DNA of 64,000 nt from Devosia oryziradicis (lineage in GTDB: Bacteria > Pseudomonadota > Alphaproteobacteria > Rhizobiales > Devosiaceae): assembly GCF_016698645.1 (NCBI RefSeq), contig NZ_CP068047.1, positions 1,399,001-1,463,000 on the forward strand. Direction: 5' to 3'. Position 1 is the first letter of the stretch, and the number at the start of each line of letters is the position of its first letter. A program made the position numbers and the translations under genes. Of this stretch, positions 46,071 through 53,617 are shown piece after piece. The notes beneath the pieces were generated by a model. That model saw nothing but the letters and a program-made list of their open reading frames with translations. It did no database searches and was not told the origin of the DNA.

Positions 46071-46529
46071 ATGAGTGCAGCCTTGCAGAGCCTGATGCGC
46101 GACATGCCTTCGCAGTCGCGCGCGCCGCTATTGGACGGGCTGATCGGCTTCCTGGCGATCGGCGCTGCGGGCGCGGGCGCCTTCGTGGTGTTGTCGACAG
46201 CGGTGATCTGGCTCAATACCGGCATTGCCGAATGGCTCACCAACGCAGCCTGCTATGCCGCACTGATCGTGCCGGTTTACGTGCTGCACCGACGCTATTC
46301 GTTCAATTCGGACGCTCCGCATAGCCAGGCGCTGCCGCGCTACATGGCGGTTCAGTTCATGGCGCTCGTGCTGGCGGCGCTGTTTTCCTTCATCGTGCAT
46401 GGCGTGCTGGCCCTGCCCACGGTATTTGCCTCTATCGTGGTCATCGCCTTGACCTCGGGGGTCAATTTCATGGTGCTACGCAGCTGGGCCTTTGCCCGCG
46501 CACATTGGGGCGTTGCCGTACCGGCGTGA
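46071..46529 (+). CDS. GtrA family membrane protein
   Basis: 152 aa from ATG 46071 (AAGGA eight bases upstream). Four membrane helices, with the GtrA pattern LIGFLAIGAAGAGAFVVLS, then VLHRRYSFNSDAPH between helices 2 and 3, and SGVNFMVLRSWAFAR at the end. GtrA proteins are thought to flip polyprenyl-linked sugars or modify cell-surface glycans. No glycosyltransferase is adjacent. It stands alone between the divergent nucleotidase gene and the ThuA-like gene. Confidence 0.85.
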   Translation: MSAALQSLMRDMPSQSRAPLLDGLIGFLAIGAAGAGAFVVLSTAVIWLNTGIAEWLTNAACYAALIVPVYVLHRRYSFNSDAPHSQALPRYMAVQFMALVLAALFSFIVHGVLALPTVFASIVVIALTSGVNFMVLRSWAFARAHWGVAVPA

Positions 46530-46595
46530 TTGCCGGGGTTTCTTTAGCAGTTTCGTCAGGTATTCTCCGCGCCGTTGATTTGCGGAGTTGGCGGC

Positions 46596-47243
46596 ATGAA
46601 GAGCGCTCTAATCGTTTATGGCGGGTGGTCCGGGCATGATCCGGAGGAATGCGCCGCCATCTATCGGCGATGGCTGCACGAGGACGGGTTTTCCGTGCGC
46701 ATGGCGACGGAAACCAGCGCGTTTGCCGATCCGTCCATTCATGAGCTGAGCCTGATCATCCCCATCTTCACGATGAGCAAGATCGAGAAGGAAGAGGTCG
46801 AGAACCTCACCAAGGCGGTCGAAGGCGGGGTAGGGCTGGCCGGTCACCATGGCGGCATGAGCGATGCCTTCCGCGAGGCGGTGGACTACCAGTTCATGGT
46901 GGGCGGGCAGTGGGTGGCCCATCCCGGCAATATCATCGACTACACGGTGGACGTGGCCGACCCGCTGGACCCCATCATGGCCGGGATCAAGTCATTCCCC
47001 TACACGTCCGAGCAATATTACATGCATGTGGACCCCTCCAACCACGTGCTGGCGACCACGACCTTCACGGGCGATCACGCGCCTTGGATCTCGGGCGTGA
47101 AGATGCCGGTGGCGTGGAAGCGCATGCACGGCAAGGGCCGGGTGTTCCACTCGACGCTGGGCCACCAGGCCAAGGAATTTGACGTGCTGGAGATGGCGAC
47201 GATCATGCGGCGGGGGATAAACTGGGCGGCGCGGGAGGAGTAG
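46596..47243 (+). CDS. ThuA-like domain protein
   Basis: 215 aa from ATG 46596. It begins [20 protein letters not shown] and has the ThuA/glutamine-amidotransferase-like blocks [17 protein letters not shown] and [18 protein letters not shown]. Only distantly similar to the operon ThuA at 40979-41767. Such stand-alone ThuA-like proteins often go with secreted-sugar or 3-ketoglycoside metabolism. No sugar genes are adjacent, so function is uncertain. It converges on nrsF with about 30 bases between and no clear terminator. Confidence 0.85.
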   Translation: MKSALIVYGGWSGHDPEECAAIYRRWLHEDGFSVRMATETSAFADPSIHELSLIIPIFTMSKIEKEEVENLTKAVEGGVGLAGHHGGMSDAFREAVDYQFMVGGQWVAHPGNIIDYTVDVADPLDPIMAGIKSFPYTSEQYYMHVDPSNHVLATTTFTGDHAPWISGVKMPVAWKRMHGKGRVFHSTLGHQAKEFDVLEMATIMRRGINWAAREE

Positions 47244-47276
47244 GCGGCGAGGGCTGGGTGGGTAACGTGTTAGCGC

Positions 47277-47915
47277 TTACCAGCGCAGCAAAAACCGGCC
47301 CAGCACCGCTCCGATCACGCCGACGATGACGATCCCCAGCGTGTACCACAGCGCCAGGAACATCATGCCCGTTTCTGCGCAGGCGAAGGAATAGACCCAG
47401 GCGCCGGCGCCGCCGGCCATGATACCGGCGGCGAAGCCGGCAAGGGTTGGGCTGCGCGGGGCGAGACGGCGCAGGGCAAGGATGGCACCGAACAGGATGG
47501 GCAGGCCCAGCACCACGATGCGCCAGGGGCAGACCATCGAGGTGCCGCCGACAATGAGCGGCATCACGTCGTCCGGTTCGGCGCGGACCAGCTGGTAGAA
47601 CGCCAGGATCACCAGCAAGGCGAGCAGCGCCGAAGCGATATACCAGGGCCAGCGTGTGCGGCCATCGGGACGAGCCAGGGCCAGCGTGGCGACGCCACCG
47701 AGCAGGGCCACCGACAGCGTATAGGTGAACTTGGTCCAGAAGTTCATGGTGGCCATGGCGCTGTCCATGTCCGGACGCATGCCCAGCCACATGTTCATGG
47801 CGACGATGGCGACGACCGTGCTGAGCAGGGTGGCACCCACCAGCAGCCGTGCCATGGCCATGCGGCGCACCGGCTTGAGATCGGTCGAAAGGCGGGCGAT
47901 GAGGTCGTCGGTCAT
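47277..47915 (-). CDS. nrsF: NrsF (DUF1109) anti-sigma-F factor
   Basis: 212 aa with six predicted membrane helices (starting near residues 23, 59, 88, 132, 158 and 184), the hallmark of DUF1109/NrsF. Its ATG overlaps the sigF stop by four bases, so it is translationally coupled to its cognate sigma factor. Cys129 (SMVCPW) and Cys179 (SFACAET) are 50 residues apart. In Caulobacter NrsF two conserved cysteines (recalled as 131 and 181) are needed for the response to oxidising or metal stress, so these are the likely sensor residues. It holds SigF at the inner membrane until thiol-reactive stress. Confidence 0.92.
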   Translation of the reverse strand: MTDDLIARLSTDLKPVRRMAMARLLVGATLLSTVVAIVAMNMWLGMRPDMDSAMATMNFWTKFTYTLSVALLGGVATLALARPDGRTRWPWYIASALLALLVILAFYQLVRAEPDDVMPLIVGGTSMVCPWRIVVLGLPILFGAILALRRLAPRSPTLAGFAAGIMAGGAGAWVYSFACAETGMMFLALWYTLGIVIVGVIGAVLGRFLLRW

Positions 47916-48463
47916 TTCGAGCCCCCCGCGAAACGCGCGGCGAGCGCCTTGAGGCCGCGGTGAATGGAGACCTTCGCGGCTGTTTCGGAGATGCCGTGGG
48001 CTGCGGCGGCCTCGGCGACGGAAGCGCCATCGACCTTGGTGCGGCGGATTAGATCGCCGGTGCGGGCGGGAACGGCGTCAAGCACGACGTCGAGATCGCG
48101 GCGCGCCAAGGCGTCGGCGTTGTCGTCATGGGCGAAGATGGGGGCATCGTCCTCAAGCGGGACGGTGAGGCGGATGGACTGGCGGCGCACGTGGTCGACG
48201 AACTTATGGTGCGCGACCGCGTGCAGCCAGGCCGTGAATGGCCGGTTGCGGTCATAGGTCATGCGCCTTGTGTGAACTGCCAGCAGGGTCTCCTGCACGA
48301 GATCCTCCGCGTGCGATGCAAAGGCAGGGGTGAGCCGCCGGGTAAAATACGGACGCAGGTGACGGCCGAGTTCTGACAGCAGCGTGCGATAGGCCGCAGC
48401 ATCGCCGTCGAGCGAGGCGAGCATCAAATCCCGCAATCGCATCTCGGTCGGATCAGTCTGCAT
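47912..48463 (-). CDS. sigF: SigF-type ECF sigma factor
   Basis: 183 aa from ATG 48463; a later ATG at 48442 (176 aa, MRLRDLMLASLDG) is equally plausible. The in-frame ATG at 48487 is excluded because it falls inside the promoter spacer. Region 2 spans about 15-85 (AEDLVQETLLAVHTRRMTYD, FTAWLHAVAHHKFVDHVRR) and region 4 about 125-175 (VAEAAAAHGISETAAKVSIHRGLKAL). With NrsF it forms the oxidative/metal stress unit known from Caulobacter and Azospira. It is autoregulated from an exact GTAACC-N16-CGAA promoter, whose start point would leave almost no 5' leader for the 48463 start. Confidence 0.92.
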   Translation of the reverse strand: MQTDPTEMRLRDLMLASLDGDAAAYRTLLSELGRHLRPYFTRRLTPAFASHAEDLVQETLLAVHTRRMTYDRNRPFTAWLHAVAHHKFVDHVRRQSIRLTVPLEDDAPIFAHDDNADALARRDLDVVLDAVPARTGDLIRRTKVDGASVAEAAAAHGISETAAKVSIHRGLKALAARFAGGSK

Positions 48464-48473
48464 TATCCATCCA

Positions 48474-48499
48474 TTCGTGGCAGCCATCAGGATGGTTAC
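48474..48499 (-). promoter_or_regulatory. sigF: SigF-dependent promoter of sigF-nrsF
   Basis: On the minus strand GTAACC (48499-48494), 16 bases, CGAA (48477-48474). This is an exact match to the Caulobacter sigma-F consensus GTAACC-N16-CGAA and implies autoregulation. Confidence 0.85.
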
Positions 48500-48553
48500 A
48501 CGCTGCCACCGAGAGAGGGAATGACGAAGTGACGATCACGTCGTCGTGAACAG

Positions 48554-48579
48554 GTAACCGAGTTGGCTGCCTGGTCGAA
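48554..48579 (+). promoter_or_regulatory. SigF-dependent promoter of the methionine-rich protein operon
   Basis: GTAACC (48554-48559), 16-base spacer, CGAA (48576-48579). It is the mirror image of the sigF promoter, 55 bases away, and lies 54 bases before ATG 48634. Confidence 0.85.
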
Positions 48580-48633
48580 TGGGGTGGCATGATCGCCTGC
48601 CACTGGGGCGGGATCGATCCAGGGAGACCCTTC

Positions 48634-49032
48634 ATGTTCAGTACCCTTCGCGGCCTGTCGCTGGCCGCCACCCTTGCGCTCGCCTTCTCGACCGTTCCCG
48701 CAGCATTCGCCGAGGACGCCATGGCAACCGATGCGATGGCCACCGATGCGATGGCGCCGGCGATGACGCCGCTCACTGACGATGAGTTCAAGCTCTGCAT
48801 GGAGCAGGCCGGCGCCATCACCTTTCCGGCAGCGCAGTATGCAGCCACTTCGGCCTGTCATGGCCTCCATGCGGGCATGGATGTGATGGGGGCGATCGAC
48901 CGGGCGATGGCGCCCGCCGATGCAATGGCGCCCGCCGATGCCATGGCCCCAGCCGATGCGATGGCGCCGGACGCAATGGCTCCCGCCGATGCCATGGCTC
49001 CTGCCGACGCGATGGCACCCGCCACCAAATAA
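48634..49032 (+). CDS. methionine-rich periplasmic repeat protein (MrpX-like)
   Basis: 132 aa from ATG 48634 (GGGAG seven bases upstream). Signal peptide cleaved near residue 26 (PAAFA-ED). The mature 106 residues contain 14 Met. Two Met-rich parts, AMATDAMATDAMAPAM (29-44) and seven AMAPAD-type repeats (91-130), flank a short non-repetitive segment with Cys55 and Cys75 and Met56. Controlled by SigF and followed by cytochrome b and Mo-oxidoreductase genes. By analogy with MrpX of Azospira, its methionines would be oxidised by hypochlorite or similar and be repaired enzymatically. The repeat sequence itself is unlike any I can name, so homology is by role only. Confidence 0.75.
   Translation: MFSTLRGLSLAATLALAFSTVPAAFAEDAMATDAMATDAMAPAMTPLTDDEFKLCMEQAGAITFPAAQYAATSACHGLHAGMDVMGAIDRAMAPADAMAPADAMAPADAMAPDAMAPADAMAPADAMAPATK
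48904..49023 (+). repeat. tandem 18-base repeat encoding AMAPAD units
   Basis: About seven imperfect 18-base units of the type GCGATGGCGCCCGCCGAT (one unit is 15 bases). Third positions vary between units, so the protein repeat is better conserved than the DNA. Copy number could change by slippage. Confidence 0.85.
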
Positions 49033-49116
49033 ATTTCCGTGCTATGCATCATTTGTCCCGCGCAGCTCCGTTACTGCCAGCGCGGGGCAGGTGGCCTCGA
49101 TGCTCAAGGGGATGGA

Positions 49117-49968
49117 ATGAGCGAAGCCAATGAACTGCCGCCCGGCAAGGGCCCGCTGATCTATCGCCAGTCGATCTGGACGCGCGTGACCCACTGGACC
49201 TGGGCGATCTGCCTGTTTTTCCTGCTGCTGACGGGTCTGCAAATCTTCAATGCCCACCCGGCCCTTTACATTGGGCAGCAATCCGGCTTCGAATTCGAGA
49301 ACGCCATCCTCGAGATCGGCGCTGTTAATACCGATGCCGGTCCGCGCGGTCAGACCACCATATTCGGCAACAGTTTCGACAGCACGGCGCTTGGGCTGGG
49401 GCTCAGCGGTACGCCGGAGCGGCCGACCTTTACCGCCTTCCCCGGATCGGTGACCATCCCCGGCTACCGCGACCTCGGCACCGGCCGGGTGGTGCATTTC
49501 TTCTTCGGCTGGATATTCGTGGCCACGATCATGATCTGGTTTGTCGCCAGCTTCATCAACGGGCACATCCGCCGGGACATCGTGCCCCGGCCGTCGGACA
49601 TTGCCGGCGTGCCCAGGGACATCGCCGACCACGCCACGCTACGCTTCCACCATGGCCGGAGCTATGGTCCGCTGCAGAAGCTGGCCTATTTCGGGGTGTT
49701 CTTCATTCTCTTCCCGCTGATCGTGCTGACGGGGCTGACCATGAGCCCTGGCATGGACGCGGCCTGGCCGTGGCTGCTCGACCTTTTCGGCGGGCGGCAG
49801 ACGGCGCGGACCATTCATTTCATCACCATGGCGCTACTGTTGGGCTTTTTCCTCATTCACATCATCATGGTGTTGGCCGCAGGGCCGATCAACGAACTGC
49901 GCTCGATGATCACGGGCTGGTATCGCGCCAGCCCCGGCACGCCCACCGCCGAAGGAGACAGACCATGA
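49117..49968 (+). CDS. cytochrome b561-type membrane subunit for the Mo-oxidoreductase
   Basis: 283 aa from ATG 49117 (AAGGGGATGGA just upstream). Four main membrane helices: about residues 25-45 (HWTWAICLFFLLLTGLQIF), 130-152, 190-212 and 232-252. His residues suitable for haem b are in THWTW, VVHFFFGW, TLRFHHGRS and IHFITMALLLGFFLIHIIMV. A periplasmic loop of about 80 residues separates helices 1 and 2. It would carry electrons from quinol to the molybdopterin enzyme, as YedZ/MsrQ does for YedY/MsrP, although it is a b561-type protein, not a YedZ homologue. ATGA overlap with the next gene. Confidence 0.85.
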   Translation: MSEANELPPGKGPLIYRQSIWTRVTHWTWAICLFFLLLTGLQIFNAHPALYIGQQSGFEFENAILEIGAVNTDAGPRGQTTIFGNSFDSTALGLGLSGTPERPTFTAFPGSVTIPGYRDLGTGRVVHFFFGWIFVATIMIWFVASFINGHIRRDIVPRPSDIAGVPRDIADHATLRFHHGRSYGPLQKLAYFGVFFILFPLIVLTGLTMSPGMDAAWPWLLDLFGGRQTARTIHFITMALLLGFFLIHIIMVLAAGPINELRSMITGWYRASPGTPTAEGDRP

Positions 49969-50753
49969 GCCGGCTCATCACCCGCCGCAATTTCCTGCGC
50001 AGTTCCGCAGTGGCCGGTTCGGGGCTGATCCTGGCCGGTTGCGACCAGTTCAACTTCCTGGGCGACAAGACCAACTCGGTCCGCCACGTGATGGAACAGG
50101 CCAATGTGCTGACCTACAACGTGCAGCGCACGCTGATCGGCGACCAGGTGCTGGCCCGCGAGTATTCGGCCAGCGAAATCCGCCAGGGGCAACGGCCGAA
50201 CGGGTCCACCGACCCATCGACGCCGGAATACATGTTCCTCAAGATGCAGAATTTCGAGCCGTATCGCCTGACCATCAAGGGGATGGTCGAGCGCGAAGTG
50301 AGCTTCTCGCTGGCCGAGCTGCGCAATATGCCCATGCGCAGCCAGATCACCCGGCACGACTGCGTCGAGGGCTGGAGCTGCATCGCCAAGTGGACCGGCA
50401 CGCCACTGGGACCGGTGCTCGATATGGCGGGCGTAAAGCCGCAGGCCAGGTTCTGCGTCTATCACTGCTACGACAATATCCAGCGGACGCTGTCGGGCGA
50501 CATTCTCTACTACGAGAGCAGCGACCTGGTGGATGCCTACCATCCGCAGACGATCCTCAGCTACGGGCTCAACGACCAGGTGCTGCCGGTCAGCAATGGC
50601 GCCCCGATCCGCCTGCGGATCGAGCGGGCGCTGGGCTACAAGCAGCCGAAATATCTCCACACGATCGAGCTGGTCGACGACCTGACGCCGTTCGGCAAGG
50701 GCAAGGGCGGCTATTGGCCGGACCAGGGGTATGATTGGTATGGGGGGATTTGA
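49965..50753 (+). CDS. YedY-like molybdopterin oxidoreductase, Tat lipoprotein
   Basis: 262 aa. The N terminus TRRNFLRSSAVAGSGLILAGC has both a twin-arginine motif (RRNFLR) and a lipobox (LAGC, Cys about 25), so it should be exported folded and anchored to a membrane. Sulfite-oxidase-type molybdopterin domain with the Mo-ligating Cys in RHDCVEGWSCIAKW, matching RCVEAWS of MsrP, and LPVSNGAPIRLRIE matching LPPQNGAPVRL. It lacks part of the MsrP C terminus, so it is shorter than MsrP (about 330 aa). Probable role: reduce methionine sulfoxide in the Met-rich protein or other envelope proteins (inferred from context). Confidence 0.85.
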   Translation: MSRLITRRNFLRSSAVAGSGLILAGCDQFNFLGDKTNSVRHVMEQANVLTYNVQRTLIGDQVLAREYSASEIRQGQRPNGSTDPSTPEYMFLKMQNFEPYRLTIKGMVEREVSFSLAELRNMPMRSQITRHDCVEGWSCIAKWTGTPLGPVLDMAGVKPQARFCVYHCYDNIQRTLSGDILYYESSDLVDAYHPQTILSYGLNDQVLPVSNGAPIRLRIERALGYKQPKYLHTIELVDDLTPFGKGKGGYWPDQGYDWYGGI

Positions 50754-51132
50754 GCATTCGACCTTCTCCCCGTGAGGGAGAGGTAGCGCGCAACCCGGCC
50801 ATGCAGCGCGCCGCCCCGAATTTCCTTGCTATTTCAGGCGCCATCACCCATATCAGCCCCATCGTCACCGGCGCATGGACCTTTGTTGGATCCGCTGGCG
50901 CTAGAAATTTGGTGACGGACTTCTCTTCTTATCCCCTGCGGTGAGCGGCGAAGTCAGCCCGGAAACTACCCTGTTCGGCAGGATGTCCGGGTTCGAGCCA
51001 GCACCCGCGCGATATCTCCCTTATCGCCCGATTGCACCTGTTGATCCGCCGTTCCCCAGGGAATGGCGATTTGCGCGCTGCACTGTTCTGCGCGCTCGCA
51101 AGCGCCCTATCGGCGCAGAAAGACGTGTACAC
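50754..51132. other. 379-base intergenic/leader region before the DEAD-box gene
   Basis: It holds one CTCCCC-type palindrome (50763-50783). The rest is probably promoter and a long 5' leader of the helicase gene; the helicase frame is open back to 50941 without helicase-like sequence. No separate gene is supported. Confidence 0.55.
50763..50783. repeat. CTCCCC-type palindrome
   Basis: TCTCCC (50765-50770) / GGGAGA (50776-50781) with loop CGTGA, extendable to CTTCTCCC/GGGAGAGG with one wobble pair. It may double as the terminator of the SigF operon. Confidence 0.6.
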
Positions 51133-52653
51133 TTGAACGACTTTATTTCCCTCGGCCTGCCGACCATTCTCACCGACAGCCTGACTGCCGGCGGCTTCAC
51201 CGAGCCCACCAAGATCCAGGCCCAGGCCATTCCCAAGCTCCTCGAGGGCCGGGACATGATGGGCATCGCCCAGACGGGTTCGGGCAAGACGGCTGCCTTC
51301 GGCTTGCCGATCCTTGCCGGCATCCTGACCCTCAATGGCCGCCCGCGGCCGCTGACCACCCGTGCGCTGATCCTGGCGCCGACCCGCGAGCTGGCGGTGC
51401 AGATCGACGAGAACCTGCGCAAGTTTGCCGGCTCCAAGATGAAACTCGATACCGTGCTGCTGCTGGGCGGCGTGTCGCGCTACCACCAGGTCAAGCGCCT
51501 CGAGCGCGGCGTCGACATCACCGTCGCTACCCCGGGTCGCCTGAAGGACCTGATGGACGACGGCAAGATCCGCCTCAACGAAACCCGCTGGCTGGTCCTG
51601 GACGAAGCTGACCGGATGCTCGACATGGGCTTCATTGCCCCGGTGCGCCACATCGTCAAGGCGATCGGCATCAAGCGCCATACGATGATGTTCTCGGCCA
51701 CCATGGCCCCTGATGTCGCCGACCTCGCCAAGAGCCTGCTGCAGGATCCGGTGCGCGTGGATGCTTCGGTTGCCGGTTCCACCGTGGTCAAGATCGACCA
51801 GCGCGTCATCCTCTCGGGCGCCAAGGCCAAGCGCGGCGTGCTCAACGAACTGCTGGCCAGCACCGAAGAGAATATGGAACGCGTGATCATCTTCTCGCGT
51901 ACCAAGCATGGTGCCGACCGTGTCGCCAAGAATCTGGAGATCGACGGCCACAAGGCTGCTGCCATCCATGGCAACAAGAGCCAGAATGCGCGCCAGGCGG
52001 CCCTCAAGGGCTTTGCCACCGGCGACGTGCGGATCCTCGTCGCCACCGATATCGCGGCGCGTGGCATCGACGTGCCGGGCATCACCCATGTGGTGAACTA
52101 TGAACTGCCCGACGATCCGGAGAACTATGTCCACCGCATCGGCCGCACCGGCCGCAACGGCGCATCCGGCACGGCGATTACCCTGTGCGATGGCACCGAG
52201 CGCGGCAAGCTGCGCGACGTGGAACGCCTGATCCGCCGTACGTTGCCGGTCTCTGGTGACCTCCATACCGGCAACGACACCGGCGTCGTCGAGGCGCCGC
52301 GTTCGGCCTACAAGAAGCCTTCGGGCGGTCGTCCGGGCCCGCGCTCGGCCAAGAACCCGCGCAAGGACCAGACCGACCGCCGCTCGCCGGCCGAGCGTCG
52401 ACCGTTCGCCGAATTCGCCAAGGAAGTCGGGAGCAAGAGCCAGCCGCATCACCAGCCGTCCGATACGCCGCGCAGCCGCCCGGCTGCGGAGGGCGTTCGT
52501 GGCCGGCCCGATGCGCCGCGCACCCGTCCGGTCGAGGGCAAGCCTGTGGCTGCCAAGCCCGCTGCCGGCAAGCAACGCTGGGGCAAGGCGCAGAAGGATG
52601 CGGTGCGCAGCGGCGGCCGGTCCAATGCCGATCGCCAGCGCGGCCGTGCATAA
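51133..52653 (+). CDS. DEAD-box ATP-dependent RNA helicase (RhlE-like)
   Basis: 506 aa if translation starts at TTG 51133, where the typical helicase N terminus (NDFISLGLPTIL) begins. The frame is open to 50941, but that part looks non-coding. All motifs are present: Q-motif GFTEPTKIQAQAIP, I AQTGSGKT, Ia PTRELA, Ib TPGRL, II DEAD, III SAT, V ARGIDVPG, VI HRIGRTGR. The C-terminal 130 residues are basic and Pro/Arg-rich (PKNPRKDQTDRRSPAERR), as in RhlE tails that bind RNA. It remodels RNA during ribosome assembly or cold adaptation. Ends in a strong terminator. Confidence 0.92.
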   Translation: MNDFISLGLPTILTDSLTAGGFTEPTKIQAQAIPKLLEGRDMMGIAQTGSGKTAAFGLPILAGILTLNGRPRPLTTRALILAPTRELAVQIDENLRKFAGSKMKLDTVLLLGGVSRYHQVKRLERGVDITVATPGRLKDLMDDGKIRLNETRWLVLDEADRMLDMGFIAPVRHIVKAIGIKRHTMMFSATMAPDVADLAKSLLQDPVRVDASVAGSTVVKIDQRVILSGAKAKRGVLNELLASTEENMERVIIFSRTKHGADRVAKNLEIDGHKAAAIHGNKSQNARQAALKGFATGDVRILVATDIAARGIDVPGITHVVNYELPDDPENYVHRIGRTGRNGASGTAITLCDGTERGKLRDVERLIRRTLPVSGDLHTGNDTGVVEAPRSAYKKPSGGRPGPRSAKNPRKDQTDRRSPAERRPFAEFAKEVGSKSQPHHQPSDTPRSRPAAEGVRGRPDAPRTRPVEGKPVAAKPAAGKQRWGKAQKDAVRSGGRSNADRQRGRA

Positions 52654-52680
52654 CTGTCCGCGAGGAATCGATATATGAAG

Positions 52681-52706
52681 AGGGCGGCCCCGGTGGCCGC
52701 CCTTTT
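52681..52706 (+). terminator. terminator of the helicase gene
   Basis: AGGGCGGCC (52681-52689) / GGCCGCCCT (52695-52703), loop CCGGT, followed by TTT. It lies between the helicase and the reductase gene, so the latter needs its own promoter or read-through. Confidence 0.85.
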
Positions 52707-52719
52707 GTTTGGAGCTGCC

Positions 52720-53607
52720 ATGACCTCTATCGCCATCATCGGACCCGGCGCGATCGGCGGCACGGTCGCGGCCTGGCTGGCGCAGGACTCCGATTTTGCG
52801 ATCACGCTCTGCGCTCGCACGCCGCTGGAGGATCTGAGGGTGGAAACGCCCGGCCGGGTTCTCACCGCAAAGCCGAAGGTATTGACCGATCCGGCCGGTG
52901 CCGAGCCGGTCGACTGGGTGCTGGTGGCGACCAAGGCCTATGATGTGGAGTCAACCAGGCCCTGGCTCGATCGGCTGGTGGTGCAGGGGACGCGGGTCGG
53001 CATTATCCAGAACGGCGTCGAGCAGGTGCGGCTGTTCCAGCACCTGGTGCCGCCCGAGCGGCTTGTGCCGGTCATCATCAACCTGCCAGCGGTGCGCAGC
53101 GCGCCGGGCCGGATCGTGCAGAGCCGGCAGGGGTTCATCTGGGTTCCGGCGGGAGACAATGGCGACGCGCTGGTGGCGCTTTTCGCGCATACCGGGATCG
53201 AGGCGGTGGCCGATCCCGATTTCATCTCGCGTGCCTGGATCAAGCTATGCGGCAATTGCGGGGCCATCGTTCCGTCGCTGACATTGCGGGCAACGGGGCC
53301 GGTCTGGAGCGCGGAGCTCGAGGCCATTGTGCGTGCACTAGCCGAGGAATGCGCCGCCGTGGGCCGTGCGGAGGGTGCCACCATCCCGCAATCGGTTATC
53401 GATGGCGTGGTCGACAATGCCCGGACCTCGCCCGAAGGCTCGGTGGCCGGTTCGCTGCATGCCGACCGGCTTGCCGGCCACCCGATGGAGGTCGATGCGC
53501 GCAATGGCGTCATCGTGCGGCTGGGCGAAAAGCATGGGATACCTACGCCGGTCAATCGCATGCTGGTGACGTTGCTGGCAGCGTCGGGAAGTCCGTGGCT
53601 GCAGTGA
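52720..53607 (+). CDS. 2-dehydropantoate 2-reductase family protein
   Basis: 295 aa from ATG 52720 (TGGAG five bases upstream). N-terminal Rossmann motif GPGAIGGTVAAWLA (about 8-21), KAYDVESTRPWL and QNGVEQV of the ApbA/PanE family, and a C-terminal helical domain with AWIKLCGNCGAI and PEGSVAGSLHADRLAGHPMEVDARNG. The catalytic Lys (AWIKL) and Glu (MEVDARNG) pattern is retained. It would reduce ketopantoate to pantoate with NADPH in CoA synthesis, but several PanE paralogues act on other 2-keto acids and no pantothenate genes are nearby. Confidence 0.82.
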   Translation: MTSIAIIGPGAIGGTVAAWLAQDSDFAITLCARTPLEDLRVETPGRVLTAKPKVLTDPAGAEPVDWVLVATKAYDVESTRPWLDRLVVQGTRVGIIQNGVEQVRLFQHLVPPERLVPVIINLPAVRSAPGRIVQSRQGFIWVPAGDNGDALVALFAHTGIEAVADPDFISRAWIKLCGNCGAIVPSLTLRATGPVWSAELEAIVRALAEECAAVGRAEGATIPQSVIDGVVDNARTSPEGSVAGSLHADRLAGHPMEVDARNGVIVRLGEKHGIPTPVNRMLVTLLAASGSPWLQ

Positions 53608-53617
53608 GGGAAGCGCG

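Noticed and set aside
48904..49023. CRISPR array
   Set aside because: The short direct repeats are contiguous, in frame and coding; there are no spacers and no cas genes.
49965..50753. Naming the oxidoreductase msrP and the cytochrome msrQ
   Set aside because: The enzyme is shorter than MsrP and the cytochrome is b561-type, not a YedZ/MsrQ protein; the role is inferred from context only.
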